Origin: Erwinia sp. OLFS4
Lineage (GTDB): Bacteria > Pseudomonadota > Gammaproteobacteria > Enterobacterales > Enterobacteriaceae
Direction: 5' to 3'
NCBI RefSeq assembly: GCF_002752165.1
Contig: NZ_MOMB01000062.1
Location: 1-46,576, forward strand
Length of the DNA: 46,576 bases
Part shown: piece after piece, positions 17,399-25,319 of the stretch
Numbering within the stretch: position 1 is the first letter of the stretch
Layout of the letters: every line of letters begins with the position of its first letter
The notes under the pieces: generated by a model
The model's database searches: none
Seen by the model: the letters and a program-made list of their open reading frames with translations, nothing else
What the model was told of the DNA's origin: nothing
Position numbers and translations under genes: made by a program

Positions 17399-18990
17399 AA
17401 CACCCACTCCCGCTTGTGCATATCGTTTAATTCATGGTTTTCGGCGCCGACGCTATTCTGACCCACTACGTCGGCAATAATGGACGCCTTATCGTGTTCG
17501 TCCGGGGCGCAATAGGTGTTAACAATGCTGCCGTGAAACATGGTCCAGACGGTGTCACACAGCGTCATTGTTTCGGCTAAATCACTCGACAGCAGCATCA
17601 CTGATACGCCTTGCGCCGCCAGCGCACGAATGCGCTGATGAATTTTATATTTGGCGTCAATATCCACCCCGGCGGTGGGTTCCTCCAGCACCAGCAGTTT
17701 TCTGGCACTGGCCATTGCCCTGGCCAGCAGTACTTTTTGCTGATTACCGCCGCTCAGGCTGGTTAGCCGTTCACGCTTATCGGCAAACTTAACGCCACAG
17801 CGCTGCAAAATCCGATCGGCGCTTGCCGCCACCCGACCGGTACGCAGAAACCCGGCCAGCGTGAGCGAACCGAGCTGACTCATCATCAGATTTTCTTCAA
17901 TTGACAGCGTCGGATAGACGCAGTTACTGGCCCGGCCGGCCGGCAGCCAGGCCACGCCTTTTTTCAGTGCCTCAACAACACTTTTAGGCCGCCATTCATA
18001 GCCATCCAGACGAAAGCGCACTGAGGCACTGCGCGGTGTGGCAATATACCCCACCAGATTTTGCAGCAGCGTATCACCACCACAACCCACCACGCCGTAT
18101 ATCCCGACCACCTCGCCTTTACCGACGCTAAATACCCGATGACCACCGCCGCTAACCGGCAGATTTTCAAAATCAAGCAGTGGGGCAAACTTCTGTTTCC
18201 CCTGATTTTCAATACGATGACTGCCAGCGGCTTTACCGGTTAAGCGCGCCACAATGACCTCAGCGGTGACATCGCGGTTAACGGCAAACGCATCCACCAC
18301 CTGTCCGTTGCGCATAATGGTGACTTTGTCGCTCACCGCCAGCACATCATCGATATGATGCGTAACCAGCACCGAGGCGATACCCGACTGACGAAGACGA
18401 CGTAATACGTTGAAAAAATTTTCTTTTTCTACCGCACCCAGCATGGCAGTTGGTTCATCAAAAATAATCAGCCGCGGCTGTGACATCAGCGATTTACCAA
18501 TTTCTATCAGCTGCTGAACCGCCACCGGCAGACTGCCAACCGCGCTTTCCATATCAATGTCGGCCAGACCAAGCTGCGCCAGGACTTCCCGCACGCGCAC
18601 GGTTTCATGCGCTTTGCGGGTCAGGGAGAGAAGCGTTTTTCCTTGTTCTGCACCCAGCCACAAATTGGCCCGGACGGAAAGATCGGGCGCCAGCGACAGC
18701 TCCTGATACACCATGACGATGCCTGCATGACGCGCCTCCCGCGAACTGCTAAAAGCCACCGGCTGTTCGTCATACCAGATGCTGCCTTCATCCGCCGGAT
18801 AGAGTCCGCTAACAATTTTGCCAATAGTCGATTTTCCGGCGCCGTTCTCACCCAGCACACAGTGCACTTCACCGGCAGCAAACTGTAGCGAGACATTATT
18901 TAGCGCCTGGGTGGCACCAAATCGTTTAGATAATCCGCTGATGCGCAGCAACGGTGAATCGGTGTTGCTGGCCGGCTGTATGTTAGGCAT
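17395..18990 (-). CDS. ABC importer ATPase with two nucleotide-binding domains (RbsA-like)
   Basis: Tandem-domain ATPase of the CUT2 family (RbsA, MglA, LsrA type), 531 residues from ATG 18990. That start is supported by AGGAGAG just upstream and by the usual N terminus; a longer in-frame extension to 19095 overlaps the upstream gene and is rejected. Domain 1 has Walker A GENGAGKST (47-55), MVYQELSL and IIFDEPTAML. Domain 2 has the degenerate Walker A GVVGCGGDTLL, the signature LSGGNQQKVLLARAM and LEEPTAGVDIDAKYK, exactly the asymmetric pattern of this family. It energises uptake together with the adjacent permease and binding protein. Confidence 0.92.
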   Translation of the reverse strand: MPNIQPASNTDSPLLRISGLSKRFGATQALNNVSLQFAAGEVHCVLGENGAGKSTIGKIVSGLYPADEGSIWYDEQPVAFSSSREARHAGIVMVYQELSLAPDLSVRANLWLGAEQGKTLLSLTRKAHETVRVREVLAQLGLADIDMESAVGSLPVAVQQLIEIGKSLMSQPRLIIFDEPTAMLGAVEKENFFNVLRRLRQSGIASVLVTHHIDDVLAVSDKVTIMRNGQVVDAFAVNRDVTAEVIVARLTGKAAGSHRIENQGKQKFAPLLDFENLPVSGGGHRVFSVGKGEVVGIYGVVGCGGDTLLQNLVGYIATPRSASVRFRLDGYEWRPKSVVEALKKGVAWLPAGRASNCVYPTLSIEENLMMSQLGSLTLAGFLRTGRVAASADRILQRCGVKFADKRERLTSLSGGNQQKVLLARAMASARKLLVLEEPTAGVDIDAKYKIHQRIRALAAQGVSVMLLSSDLAETMTLCDTVWTMFHGSIVNTYCAPDEHDKASIIADVVGQNSVGAENHELNDMHKREWVL

Positions 18991-19012
18991 GTGCTTCTCT
19001 CCTCTGACAGGC

Positions 19013-20101
19013 TTACTGCATCGCCGGAACTTTCCAGTCCGCCGGTGCAATTTCATAGGTTTCAAAGGGATGAGTAGCGACGTTATCCTTCTCAAGTACC
19101 TTATTAGGCACGTTATAATGTGCGTAACTCAGGCCATCACTGCCGGCAGGTAACAGGTTAGGCAGTGGCTTGTGTTCCATCTCACGGATCGCGTACTGAA
19201 CAATAAGCCGGCCCATCAGAATGCCAGGTTCGGAAACCACTGCCAGCATTTTGCCTTCTTCAATCATGGGAACGGCGCGTTTAACCATGGCAGAACTGAC
19301 CACGGTAGCCTCGCGGTGTTGCTGGCGAATAGCCTGCACCGCACCCATACCTAAGGTAATCTGCGGAGTATAAATAAAGTTGACGTCAGGATTGCGCAGC
19401 ATCAGGTCAGAGGCTTTTGACAGACCTTCCTGCAACTCAATTCCGCCGCCGAACGCCGAATCAATAACCGCTATCGGCGTGGCACATTTTTGTGCTTCAG
19501 CTTTGAAGCCTTCATAGCGCAGACGCACCCATTCGGCACCAGCCGGACCGGGGATCATGGCCACTTTTTTCGGTTTCGCCGCGGCCTTACAAACCGCATC
19601 CGCCATCAGCTTGCCGATGTAGCTGTCATCCTGCAGCACCCCGAAATCGATATTTTTACTGTTGACCGGAATACCAACCGAAGCCACCTTCATTCCCCCG
19701 GCTTTCAGTGATTTGATAATGGGGTCAAAGCCGTTAAAAGCGGCCGGTGCCAGCACCGCAACGTCGGCACCGATACTTTTGAAGGCTTCCAGCTGGGCAA
19801 ACTGCTCGCGCACGTTACCGTAAGCCCCGGCAACCGACACCTGTACCACATTCACGCCGGTACGTTTTGCTTCGTCAGTGATGCCGTAAATAATGCCTTT
19901 ATAAAAATCATCATTAAGATGCACCACCGTCACCGCAAGCTTAAAAGGTTTATCAGCTTTGAGTGGCGGAATTAATCCAACCAGCCGGTCCTCTGCAGAT
20001 TTTGCCGGTGAACTGATTAAGGCAGAAAACATCACTGATGCAATAAAACAGGTTAAACGTAAAGATGCAGTTTTCTTTTTAGACAGAGACAGCCCGTTCA
20101 T
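19013..20101 (-). CDS. Periplasmic substrate-binding protein (RbsB/TorT-like fold)
   Basis: Exported binding protein of the ribose-type ABC importer. The N terminus MNGLSLSKKKTASLR is followed by a hydrophobic stretch and a signal-peptidase site near PAKSA-E (about residue 36). The mature part has periplasmic-binding-protein type 1 blocks: FKLAVTVVHLNDDFYKGIIYGI, AQLEAFKSIGADVAVLAP, QDDSYIGKLMADAV and AMIPGPAGAEWVRLRYEGF. It has 362 residues. GAGGAAAC lies upstream of ATG 20101. The ligand is unknown; position in the operon suggests the aromatic compound or its conjugate, such as a glycoside. Confidence 0.87.
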   Translation of the reverse strand: MNGLSLSKKKTASLRLTCFIASVMFSALISSPAKSAEDRLVGLIPPLKADKPFKLAVTVVHLNDDFYKGIIYGITDEAKRTGVNVVQVSVAGAYGNVREQFAQLEAFKSIGADVAVLAPAAFNGFDPIIKSLKAGGMKVASVGIPVNSKNIDFGVLQDDSYIGKLMADAVCKAAAKPKKVAMIPGPAGAEWVRLRYEGFKAEAQKCATPIAVIDSAFGGGIELQEGLSKASDLMLRNPDVNFIYTPQITLGMGAVQAIRQQHREATVVSSAMVKRAVPMIEEGKMLAVVSEPGILMGRLIVQYAIREMEHKPLPNLLPAGSDGLSYAHYNVPNKVLEKDNVATHPFETYEIAPADWKVPAMQ

Positions 20102-20252
20102 TATTGTTTCCTCATTTTAAAAACTCAGGGACAGACGCATCCCCCCTGGTAAAAGGATGTTTAAAAATAAAATTCGGCGTGTGTGCAAATAGCGAATTAA
20201 CCAGTATTTATTTTATCAGTGCGTTATCCTCCTTTAGTTAGCCAACAGATTA

Positions 20253-21068
20253 TTAAATAAAAATCTGATTCGCGGCGGCAATAAAAGCGGCGCTTCGTTC
20301 AAATGCCACAGAATGTGAACATTCACAAAGAATCTGTAAATCTGCATATTTAATTTTTGCGGCCAGTATTTCTGAAGTTTTCGCCGGAAACGGAATATCA
20401 TTTCGGCCATGCAACATTAATACCGGACAATTAATCGCGCTAAGGGTGTCATCACTCAGCGTTGTTTTTTGTACATATTGCTGCTGATCACCGGAAAACA
20501 TTCCATTGAAATAATCCGCATAGCCGGCGGCAAATACTACCGGCTCACGTGCGCGGATATAACTGTCATCAATAATGGAAGCATCGTGAATTAAAGTACT
20601 CAGGGTGGCAATCAGCTGTTGGCGGTCGGTTGGACAGCGCCAGACCCGCTGGGTTGCCTCATTAATCGTAAAAGGTGCACCAATTGCCCCGGTCGTCAGC
20701 ACCGCTGAAATGCGCGGGTCAGCAGAGGCCAGCTTCAGCGCAATCGCCGCCGACAGCGAGTGCCCAATCACACCTATTTGCGGTGCATCAATCAGATCCA
20801 GCATCGCCCTGGCCTGGCGTACCCACATCTCAAAGTCAAAAGCAGGCTGCTGGCGGTTACGATCGCTGATACCAAAACCGATCAGGTCCATTGCATAAAC
20901 ACGATAGTGCTGGCTCAGCGGTTCCAGTACCCGGCTCCAGTTACCCAGGCTGGATGCCCCGGGTCCGGAACCATGAATCATCATCAGCGGCTTACCTTTC
21001 CCGCCGTGATAATACCCGACCTGCATGCCTTCAAAGGTAAAGGACGATTTTTCTAGTGTATGGGACAT
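20253..21068 (-). CDS. Alpha/beta hydrolase, meta-cleavage-product hydrolase type
   Basis: Alpha/beta-fold hydrolase of 271 residues. It has the oxyanion stretch MIHGSGPGASSLGNW (30-44), also typical of C-C hydrolases such as MhpC and BphD. Nucleophile Ser104 is in GHSLSA, an acid residue in LHGRNDIPFP and His in CSHSVAF near the C terminus. ATG 21068 has GGAG upstream. It is the first gene of the minus-strand operon, divergent from the GntR regulator, 151 bases before the binding-protein gene. It probably cleaves the ring-fission product. An amide- or formyl-hydrolysing role like NicD is an alternative if the substrate is an N-heterocycle. Confidence 0.82.
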   Translation of the reverse strand: MSHTLEKSSFTFEGMQVGYYHGGKGKPLMMIHGSGPGASSLGNWSRVLEPLSQHYRVYAMDLIGFGISDRNRQQPAFDFEMWVRQARAMLDLIDAPQIGVIGHSLSAAIALKLASADPRISAVLTTGAIGAPFTINEATQRVWRCPTDRQQLIATLSTLIHDASIIDDSYIRAREPVVFAAGYADYFNGMFSGDQQQYVQKTTLSDDTLSAINCPVLMLHGRNDIPFPAKTSEILAAKIKYADLQILCECSHSVAFERSAAFIAAANQIFI

Positions 21069-21266
21069 ACCGGCTCCAATAACTGACTGGCGTATGGAAA
21101 CGATAATACCTGGTGAAAACCTTTTTTAAAGATAAAAATGGATTTTTTTGTTAATTATAAGTTTAATGTATGAATATCCTTTTAACATCGCCTATGCTAT
21201 GATCACCCTCACGGCGAAATGAACACGGCTAACCAAATGAATCGCAATACAAAAACGGAGAAACCC

Positions 21267-21974
21267 ATGAAGGCGCTCAGGGAAGGTCGATCCCTTAACG
21301 AAACGATCTATTCCCGCATCCGGGAACTGATCCTTACCGGGCAGCTGCTGCCAGGCAGTAAACTGAAAATTGCCGAACTGGCACAACGTTTCGATGTCAG
21401 CCTGAATGTCATACGCGAAGCGCTGAGCCGACTCGCCGGGGAACTGCTGGTGGAAGTCGCACCTCAGCAGGGTTTTAGCGTGCGCAGCCTCGATGCCGAT
21501 GACCTGATCGATCTGACCGCTCAGCGCATTCGCTTTGAAAGTATTGCCTTACGCAAATCCATTGAGTCTCAGAACGTTGAGTGGCAGGCCCGGCTGGTTG
21601 CCGCAAACCACCTGCTGGTGCATACGCCGCAGACTCAGGCAGATAACCCAACCCGGCTGAACCCGGAATGGCATGCGCGCCATGAAGATTTCAATTTGAT
21701 CATGATGGAAAACTGCGGCAGTAAATGGTTATTTCTGATGATCAAACAGCTTACCGAAGCGTTTGCAATTTATCAGCGCGTGTTGCTACCAGTGGCACCG
21801 GAAGAGGGAGAACGCAATACCGATCATAACCAGCTGCTGCAGGCGATCCTGAATAATCATGCCGATCTGGCAATTACTATCCTTAGCGATCATCTCAATC
21901 AGACCCGGGATGTGATGTTACGTGCGCTGCAGGACGTGACCCACGCCGGTAAACAATTTTCGCTGTCAGAATAA
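21267..21974 (+). CDS. GntR-family regulator with FCD ligand domain
   Basis: Transcription regulator of the FadR/FCD branch. The winged helix-turn-helix is residues 9-75 (LNETIYSRIRELILTGQLLPGSKLKIAELA...NVIREALSRLAGELLVEV). The C-terminal FCD helical domain has spaced histidines (RHEDFN, NTDHNQLL, LSDHLNQTRDVM) that usually bind a metal and the effector acid. I start at ATG 21267 (235 residues) because CGGAG lies six bases upstream; an in-frame ATG at 21219 lacks this. It is transcribed divergently from the aromatic operon and is its likely local repressor. FCD effectors are often carboxylic acids. Confidence 0.87.
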   Translation: MKALREGRSLNETIYSRIRELILTGQLLPGSKLKIAELAQRFDVSLNVIREALSRLAGELLVEVAPQQGFSVRSLDADDLIDLTAQRIRFESIALRKSIESQNVEWQARLVAANHLLVHTPQTQADNPTRLNPEWHARHEDFNLIMMENCGSKWLFLMIKQLTEAFAIYQRVLLPVAPEEGERNTDHNQLLQAILNNHADLAITILSDHLNQTRDVMLRALQDVTHAGKQFSLSE

Positions 21975-21987
21975 GCGGCTGGCCAAT

Positions 21988-22689
21988 ATGGACAGAGAAT
22001 CCCTGCGCCGGCTACGTGAAGTGACCATCAGGCAGATTAGCCAGCCTGATGACGGAATCACACGCTTAGTGCTTGGTGGTGACAATATTGCGCATTTTGC
22101 CGGGGCATTACCCGCTGCCTGGGTAAAAGTATTTTTCACCGCCTCAGTACAAGCCGAAGGTCCGGGACGGGCCTATACCATCCGCTCCATTGACCGCCAT
22201 AACCAAACCCTGACAATCGATATCGTCAGGCATGCAGACGGCGCGGCAATGCGCTGGCTTCCGCTGGCACGATGTGGTGACAGAATCCGCATTGCCGGCC
22301 CCCGTGATGGCTTTGAGCCTGACGGCGTGAAAACCATGCTGCTGTTTGGCGATGAAACCGCCCTGCCAGCAATAGCCTCCATTGTTGAACAGCTGGATAA
22401 CCAGACCCACGTGCATCTGATTCTGCTGCTGCGTTCGCCATTCCGGGCGACGCTTCCAGCCGTCCGCTGCCGGCTGGACCTTTGCCAGTTACAGACCGGA
22501 ACAGACGACCTCGCCAGCCACGTCTTTGACTATCTTGCACGTCATCCGGTAGACCGGGTATGGGGTGCCGGCGAACAGCGTGATGTGATTAATATTCGCA
22601 AAACCCTGTTACGAAACGGCCGTCAGCGTAGCCATACCGATATCACGGCCTACTGGAAACAGGGCGAAGCCGACCATCACGATCGGTGA
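21988..22689 (+). CDS. Siderophore-interacting-type FAD reductase
   Basis: Member of the siderophore-interacting protein family (ViuB/YqjH/FpvI-like ferric-siderophore reductases). Motifs are GRAYTIRSID (FAD-binding RxYTxR), GPRDGFEPDG, LLFGDETALPAIASIVEQL (NAD(P)H-domain GDETALPAI) and RVWGAGEQRDV, with a final Y/W residue stretch TAYWKQGE. It has 233 residues, at the short end of the family. It starts 13 bases after the GntR gene on the same strand, so the two are probably cotranscribed. No siderophore genes are near; it may reduce iron for the Fe(II) dioxygenase, but that is only inference from position. Confidence 0.82.
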   Translation: MDRESLRRLREVTIRQISQPDDGITRLVLGGDNIAHFAGALPAAWVKVFFTASVQAEGPGRAYTIRSIDRHNQTLTIDIVRHADGAAMRWLPLARCGDRIRIAGPRDGFEPDGVKTMLLFGDETALPAIASIVEQLDNQTHVHLILLLRSPFRATLPAVRCRLDLCQLQTGTDDLASHVFDYLARHPVDRVWGAGEQRDVINIRKTLLRNGRQRSHTDITAYWKQGEADHHDR

Positions 22690-22694
22690 GCCTG

Positions 22695-22722
22695 ACGCTG
22701 CACAGACGATTTACTGCAGCGT
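22695..22722 (+). terminator. Hairpin after the GntR-reductase pair
   Basis: ACGCTGCA (22695-22702) and TGCAGCGT (22715-22722) form a perfect eight-base stem just after the stop codon at 22687-22689. No T-run follows, so termination is only probable. Confidence 0.4.
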
Positions 22723-22863
22723 ACGCCGGTCATCCCCGGCGATTTGCGCCCACTACCTTTCTGCGCCTCATCACCTTCTTTACATTTGCCGGGTTATTAC
22801 CGCGTCGCATTGCGGCTCAATCGACATAATTATCAGGCAAATTATTCAACGCAAGGCCCTGTC

Positions 22864-23106
22864 ATGTACAAAAAATGCTGCCTGCGTCCTTACTGTCGCT
22901 GCTTTCAGTCGCCAGCCTGCGGTTAATCAGCAGCGTGAAAACCGCGCGGCTTCGCCATCAATAACAGTAGAAAATATCTGATTGCTTCAGGGAAAAAATC
23001 GCCACAGCTGTCGCTCTATCATATTGATCAACAGAGCGGCAAACTGAGTCTGTTACAGCAGGTCGCAACGGATAAAGGCGCCAACTGGATTAGCCTGCTG
23101 GAATAA
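22864..23106 (+). pseudogene. Remnant of a lactonase-family (beta-propeller) gene
   Basis: Between 22966 and 23106 a frame reads RKYLIASGKKSPQLSLYHI, then DQQSGKLSLL and GANWISLLE before TAA. This is the last blade of a lactonase-family (YbhE-like, COG2706) seven-bladed propeller; full proteins have over 330 residues. Upstream, ATG 22875 opens MLPASLLSLLSVASL, which looks like a signal peptide, but it stops at TAA 22962-22964. The middle of the gene (about 300 codons) is gone. The two ends are thus the relic of an internally deleted gene for an exported lactonase. No transposon is seen at the join. Confidence 0.65.
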
Positions 23107-23127
23107 CACCCGACGACTTGCAGCGTT

Positions 23128-24210
23128 TTACCGATCGCTGACCGCAGGGGGGGCCTGCACGGCCGGCAGCGGCGCGCTGCTATCCCTTATCTGTAAACTC
23201 ACCGGCAGAACCGTCTGTGAGATCGGGGCCTGTGGCTGTTGCAGCCGGGCCAGCATCGCCCGCGCCGCCATTTGCCCAAGGCAACGCTTCGGCTGATCCA
23301 CCGTTGTCAGTCCCTTGCGCTGCCAGCTGGCCAGCGCGCTAAAATGGCCGCCGAAAATATCATCAAATCCACAGACGGAAATATCCTCAGGAACCGCAAT
23401 GCCCTGCTCAGCCAGCTGATTTATTACCGCAAGCGCCACAAAGTCATTTGCTGCCAGCAGCGCAGTCGGGCGAGGCTGACAGCGTAACAGCGCCGCCACC
23501 GCATGGCGGGCACTGTTGCCACGATAATCCCCTTCAATCAGATAATCGGCAGGGGCGGCGCAGCCCAGCCGGGCCATCCCCGCCTGCCATGCGGCTTTAC
23601 GTTCAACTACCGTCGACGACTGCGCCGGTCCGGTAAGACAGGCAATACGCCGGTGGCCCAGTGCATAGAGATGGTCCAGCAGCAGATCAATCGCCTGCTG
23701 GTTATCCGGGCCAATATAATCGGCAGTAAAATCGCTGGGCATACGGTTAACAAAAACGCAGGGCGGACCGTTTACCAGCAGAGCACGCGAAGCCTCACTC
23801 AGACTTTGCGACAGCATAATTAACCCATCCACCTGCCGGTCAAGCAGCGAGCGAATCAGCGTCTGCTGGCGCCGGGGATCTTCATCGGTATTACAGAGAA
23901 ACAGGGTATAACCTGCTGCGCTAACGCCTTCATCAATGCCTTTCACAATCGCCGGAAACAGCGGGTTGGTGATATCCGCCACCAGCACCCCCAGCGTCAT
24001 TGATTGCTGGGTACGCAGTGCTCTGGCAATGGTAGACGCCCGATAGCCAAGGCGTTCGGCCACAGAGAGAATTTGCTGTTTTTTTTCCGGACTGACATAG
24101 CCGTTACCTGCCAGTGCCCGGCCAACCGTGGAACGGGACATACCCAGCTCACGGGCAATATCCGCAAGGGTCGCCCTTCTGGCGGCGGCCCGTAGCGAAG
24201 ATGATTTCAT
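23128..24210 (-). CDS. LacI-family transcription regulator (first of two)
   Basis: DNA-binding repressor of the LacI/GalR type, 360 residues. The N-terminal helix-turn-helix is TLADIARELGMSRSTVGRALAG (14-35), followed by the hinge helix region YRASTIARALRTQ. The ligand domain begins TLGVLVADITNPLFPAIVKGID and includes LLAANDFVALAVINQLAEQ and GFDDIFGGHFS. AGGAG lies upstream of ATG 24210. It is divergent from the CoA-transferase-like operon and almost certainly acts at the two TGGGATCGATCCCA-type sites between them. It is a paralogue of the LacI protein at 27873-28925 (shared LLDRQVDGLIMLSQ-like stretch). Confidence 0.92.
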   Translation of the reverse strand: MKSSSLRAAARRATLADIARELGMSRSTVGRALAGNGYVSPEKKQQILSVAERLGYRASTIARALRTQQSMTLGVLVADITNPLFPAIVKGIDEGVSAAGYTLFLCNTDEDPRRQQTLIRSLLDRQVDGLIMLSQSLSEASRALLVNGPPCVFVNRMPSDFTADYIGPDNQQAIDLLLDHLYALGHRRIACLTGPAQSSTVVERKAAWQAGMARLGCAAPADYLIEGDYRGNSARHAVAALLRCQPRPTALLAANDFVALAVINQLAEQGIAVPEDISVCGFDDIFGGHFSALASWQRKGLTTVDQPKRCLGQMAARAMLARLQQPQAPISQTVLPVSLQIRDSSAPLPAVQAPPAVSDR

Positions 24211-24269
24211 CAGCGCTCTCCTTTCATTCAGATAGCGTGGTTATACCTTAACCGGCGGAAAAATTAAAC

Positions 24270-24283
24270 TGGGATCGATCTCA
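24270..24283. promoter_or_regulatory. Operator-like palindrome, site 1
   Basis: TGGGATCGATCTCA matches the perfect palindrome at 24376-24389 in 13 of 14 positions. LacI-family operators are palindromes of about this size with a central CG, as here. It lies 60 bases before the LacI start codon, so binding here would act on the regulator's own promoter. Centre-to-centre distance to site 2 is 106 bases, close to ten helical turns. Confidence 0.7.
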
Positions 24284-24339
24284 CATACAAATTTCCTGTC
24301 GCCAGTTAAGTTAACAGCACAGCCTGAACAGGACTGGGT

Positions 24340-24366
24340 GCGCCGATCATAGCGGCGCTTCTTTTT
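24340..24366 (+). terminator. Terminator-like hairpin in the leader of the CoA-transferase operon
   Basis: GCGCCG (24340-24345) pairs perfectly with CGGCGC (24353-24358) around a seven-base loop, followed by TTCTTTTT. On the plus strand this has the form of a short Rho-independent terminator. It lies 60-80 bases before the first gene of the operon and directly before operator site 2. It could be an attenuator, or could end a transcript arriving from upstream. Confidence 0.45.
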
Positions 24367-24375
24367 CGCTGCATG

Positions 24376-24389
24376 TGGGATCGATCCCA
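24376..24389. promoter_or_regulatory. Operator-like perfect palindrome, site 2
   Basis: TGGGATCGATCCCA is a perfect 14-base palindrome with a central CG, the form of a LacI-family half-site pair. It lies 31 bases before the ATG of the first CoA-transferase-like gene and would block its transcription or early elongation. Its partner is at 24270-24283. Confidence 0.75.
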
Positions 24390-24419
24390 TATCTAACCAC
24401 GGCGTCATCTGCAGACAAC

Positions 24420-25319
24420 ATGAAGAGAACGATAAAAGTAACCACGCTGGCCGATGCCATTGGCAGCGTGGCAGACGGAGAACGCATTGCACTGGGTGGA
24501 CTGGCGATTTATCAGCGCCCGATGGCACTCACAGCGGAACTGGTTCGCCAGCGCAAGCGTCATCTGACGCTGGTCGGCATTGTGAATGGTATTGAAGCAG
24601 ACCTGCTGATTGGCGCCGGGGTGGTTGATCGCATCGAAACCTCCTATGTCGGACTGGAACGTTTTGGCCTCGCGCGTAATTTTCGCCGTGCCGCGCAGCA
24701 AGGCAGCCTGCATAGCACAGACTATCCGGAACTGATCGCCTGGGACCGCTTCCGTGCCTCCCAGGAAGGCTTGCCTTTCTGGCCCTGCACTTTTCTCGGT
24801 GGTAGCGGTATTACCGCACATAATCCTGATATTGTGGCTTTTGCCTGTCCGGTAAGCGGTCGTCAGTTATGGGCGGTGCCGCCGGCCAGTCCGGACGTGG
24901 TGCTGGTACATGCCCCGCTGGGGGATGCATTTGGCAACGTCGCCTTTCATCAGCGCAAAATGTTGCCACAAAGTGCCGATATTACCCTTACGCGCAGCTG
25001 CGATCGGGTCATTGTCAGCGTGGAAAAGATCGTGAGCAGCCGGGAGCTGCAGCGCCAGCCCCATCTGGTGGAAATTCCGGCTTTCCGCACCAGCCATATT
25101 GTGGAAGCCCCGTTCGGTGCCCATCCCACTTCTATGCCCGGCCTGTACGATTGTGATGACGCCTTTTTTAACGACTATGTTAGCGCCAGCGCCTCACCCC
25201 AACAATTCGCCATCTGGCTCACGCACCATATCAGCCAGCTGCCAGATCATCAGGCTTATCTGCAACAGCTTGGCGTTAGCCACCTGATGGCCCTGCGTCA
25301 TACGGAGATCCCACAATGA
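24420..25319 (+). CDS. CoA-transferase-like alpha subunit, IpdA-type (pair 1)
   Basis: Alpha subunit of the class I CoA-transferase superfamily (glutaconate CoA-transferase A / IpdA group), 299 residues. Blocks are ERIALGGLAIYQRPMALTAEL (21-41), LHSTDYPELIAWDRF (97-111), EGLPFWPCTFLGGSG and VSVEKIVSS. Glu104, fourteen residues before the LPF stretch, aligns with the acidic residue of IpdA, the mycobacterial cholesterol-ring hydrolase. It overlaps its beta partner by four bases. The start ATG 24420 lacks a strong Shine-Dalgarno sequence, but an upstream GTG (24375) lies inside the operator and is unlikely. By context it takes part in C-C cleavage or CoA transfer of a CoA-linked intermediate. 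Confidence 0.85.
   Translation: MKRTIKVTTLADAIGSVADGERIALGGLAIYQRPMALTAELVRQRKRHLTLVGIVNGIEADLLIGAGVVDRIETSYVGLERFGLARNFRRAAQQGSLHSTDYPELIAWDRFRASQEGLPFWPCTFLGGSGITAHNPDIVAFACPVSGRQLWAVPPASPDVVLVHAPLGDAFGNVAFHQRKMLPQSADITLTRSCDRVIVSVEKIVSSRELQRQPHLVEIPAFRTSHIVEAPFGAHPTSMPGLYDCDDAFFNDYVSASASPQQFAIWLTHHISQLPDHQAYLQQLGVSHLMALRHTEIPQ

Noticed and set aside
18991-19095. N-terminal extension of the CUT2 ATPase
   Set aside because: It would overlap the upstream binding-protein gene by over 80 bases, while ATG 18990 has a good ribosome site and gives the normal family start.
24375-24419. GTG start giving the first alpha subunit 15 extra residues
   Set aside because: The codon lies at the edge of the perfect operator palindrome, has no ribosome site, and the family N terminus begins after ATG 24420.
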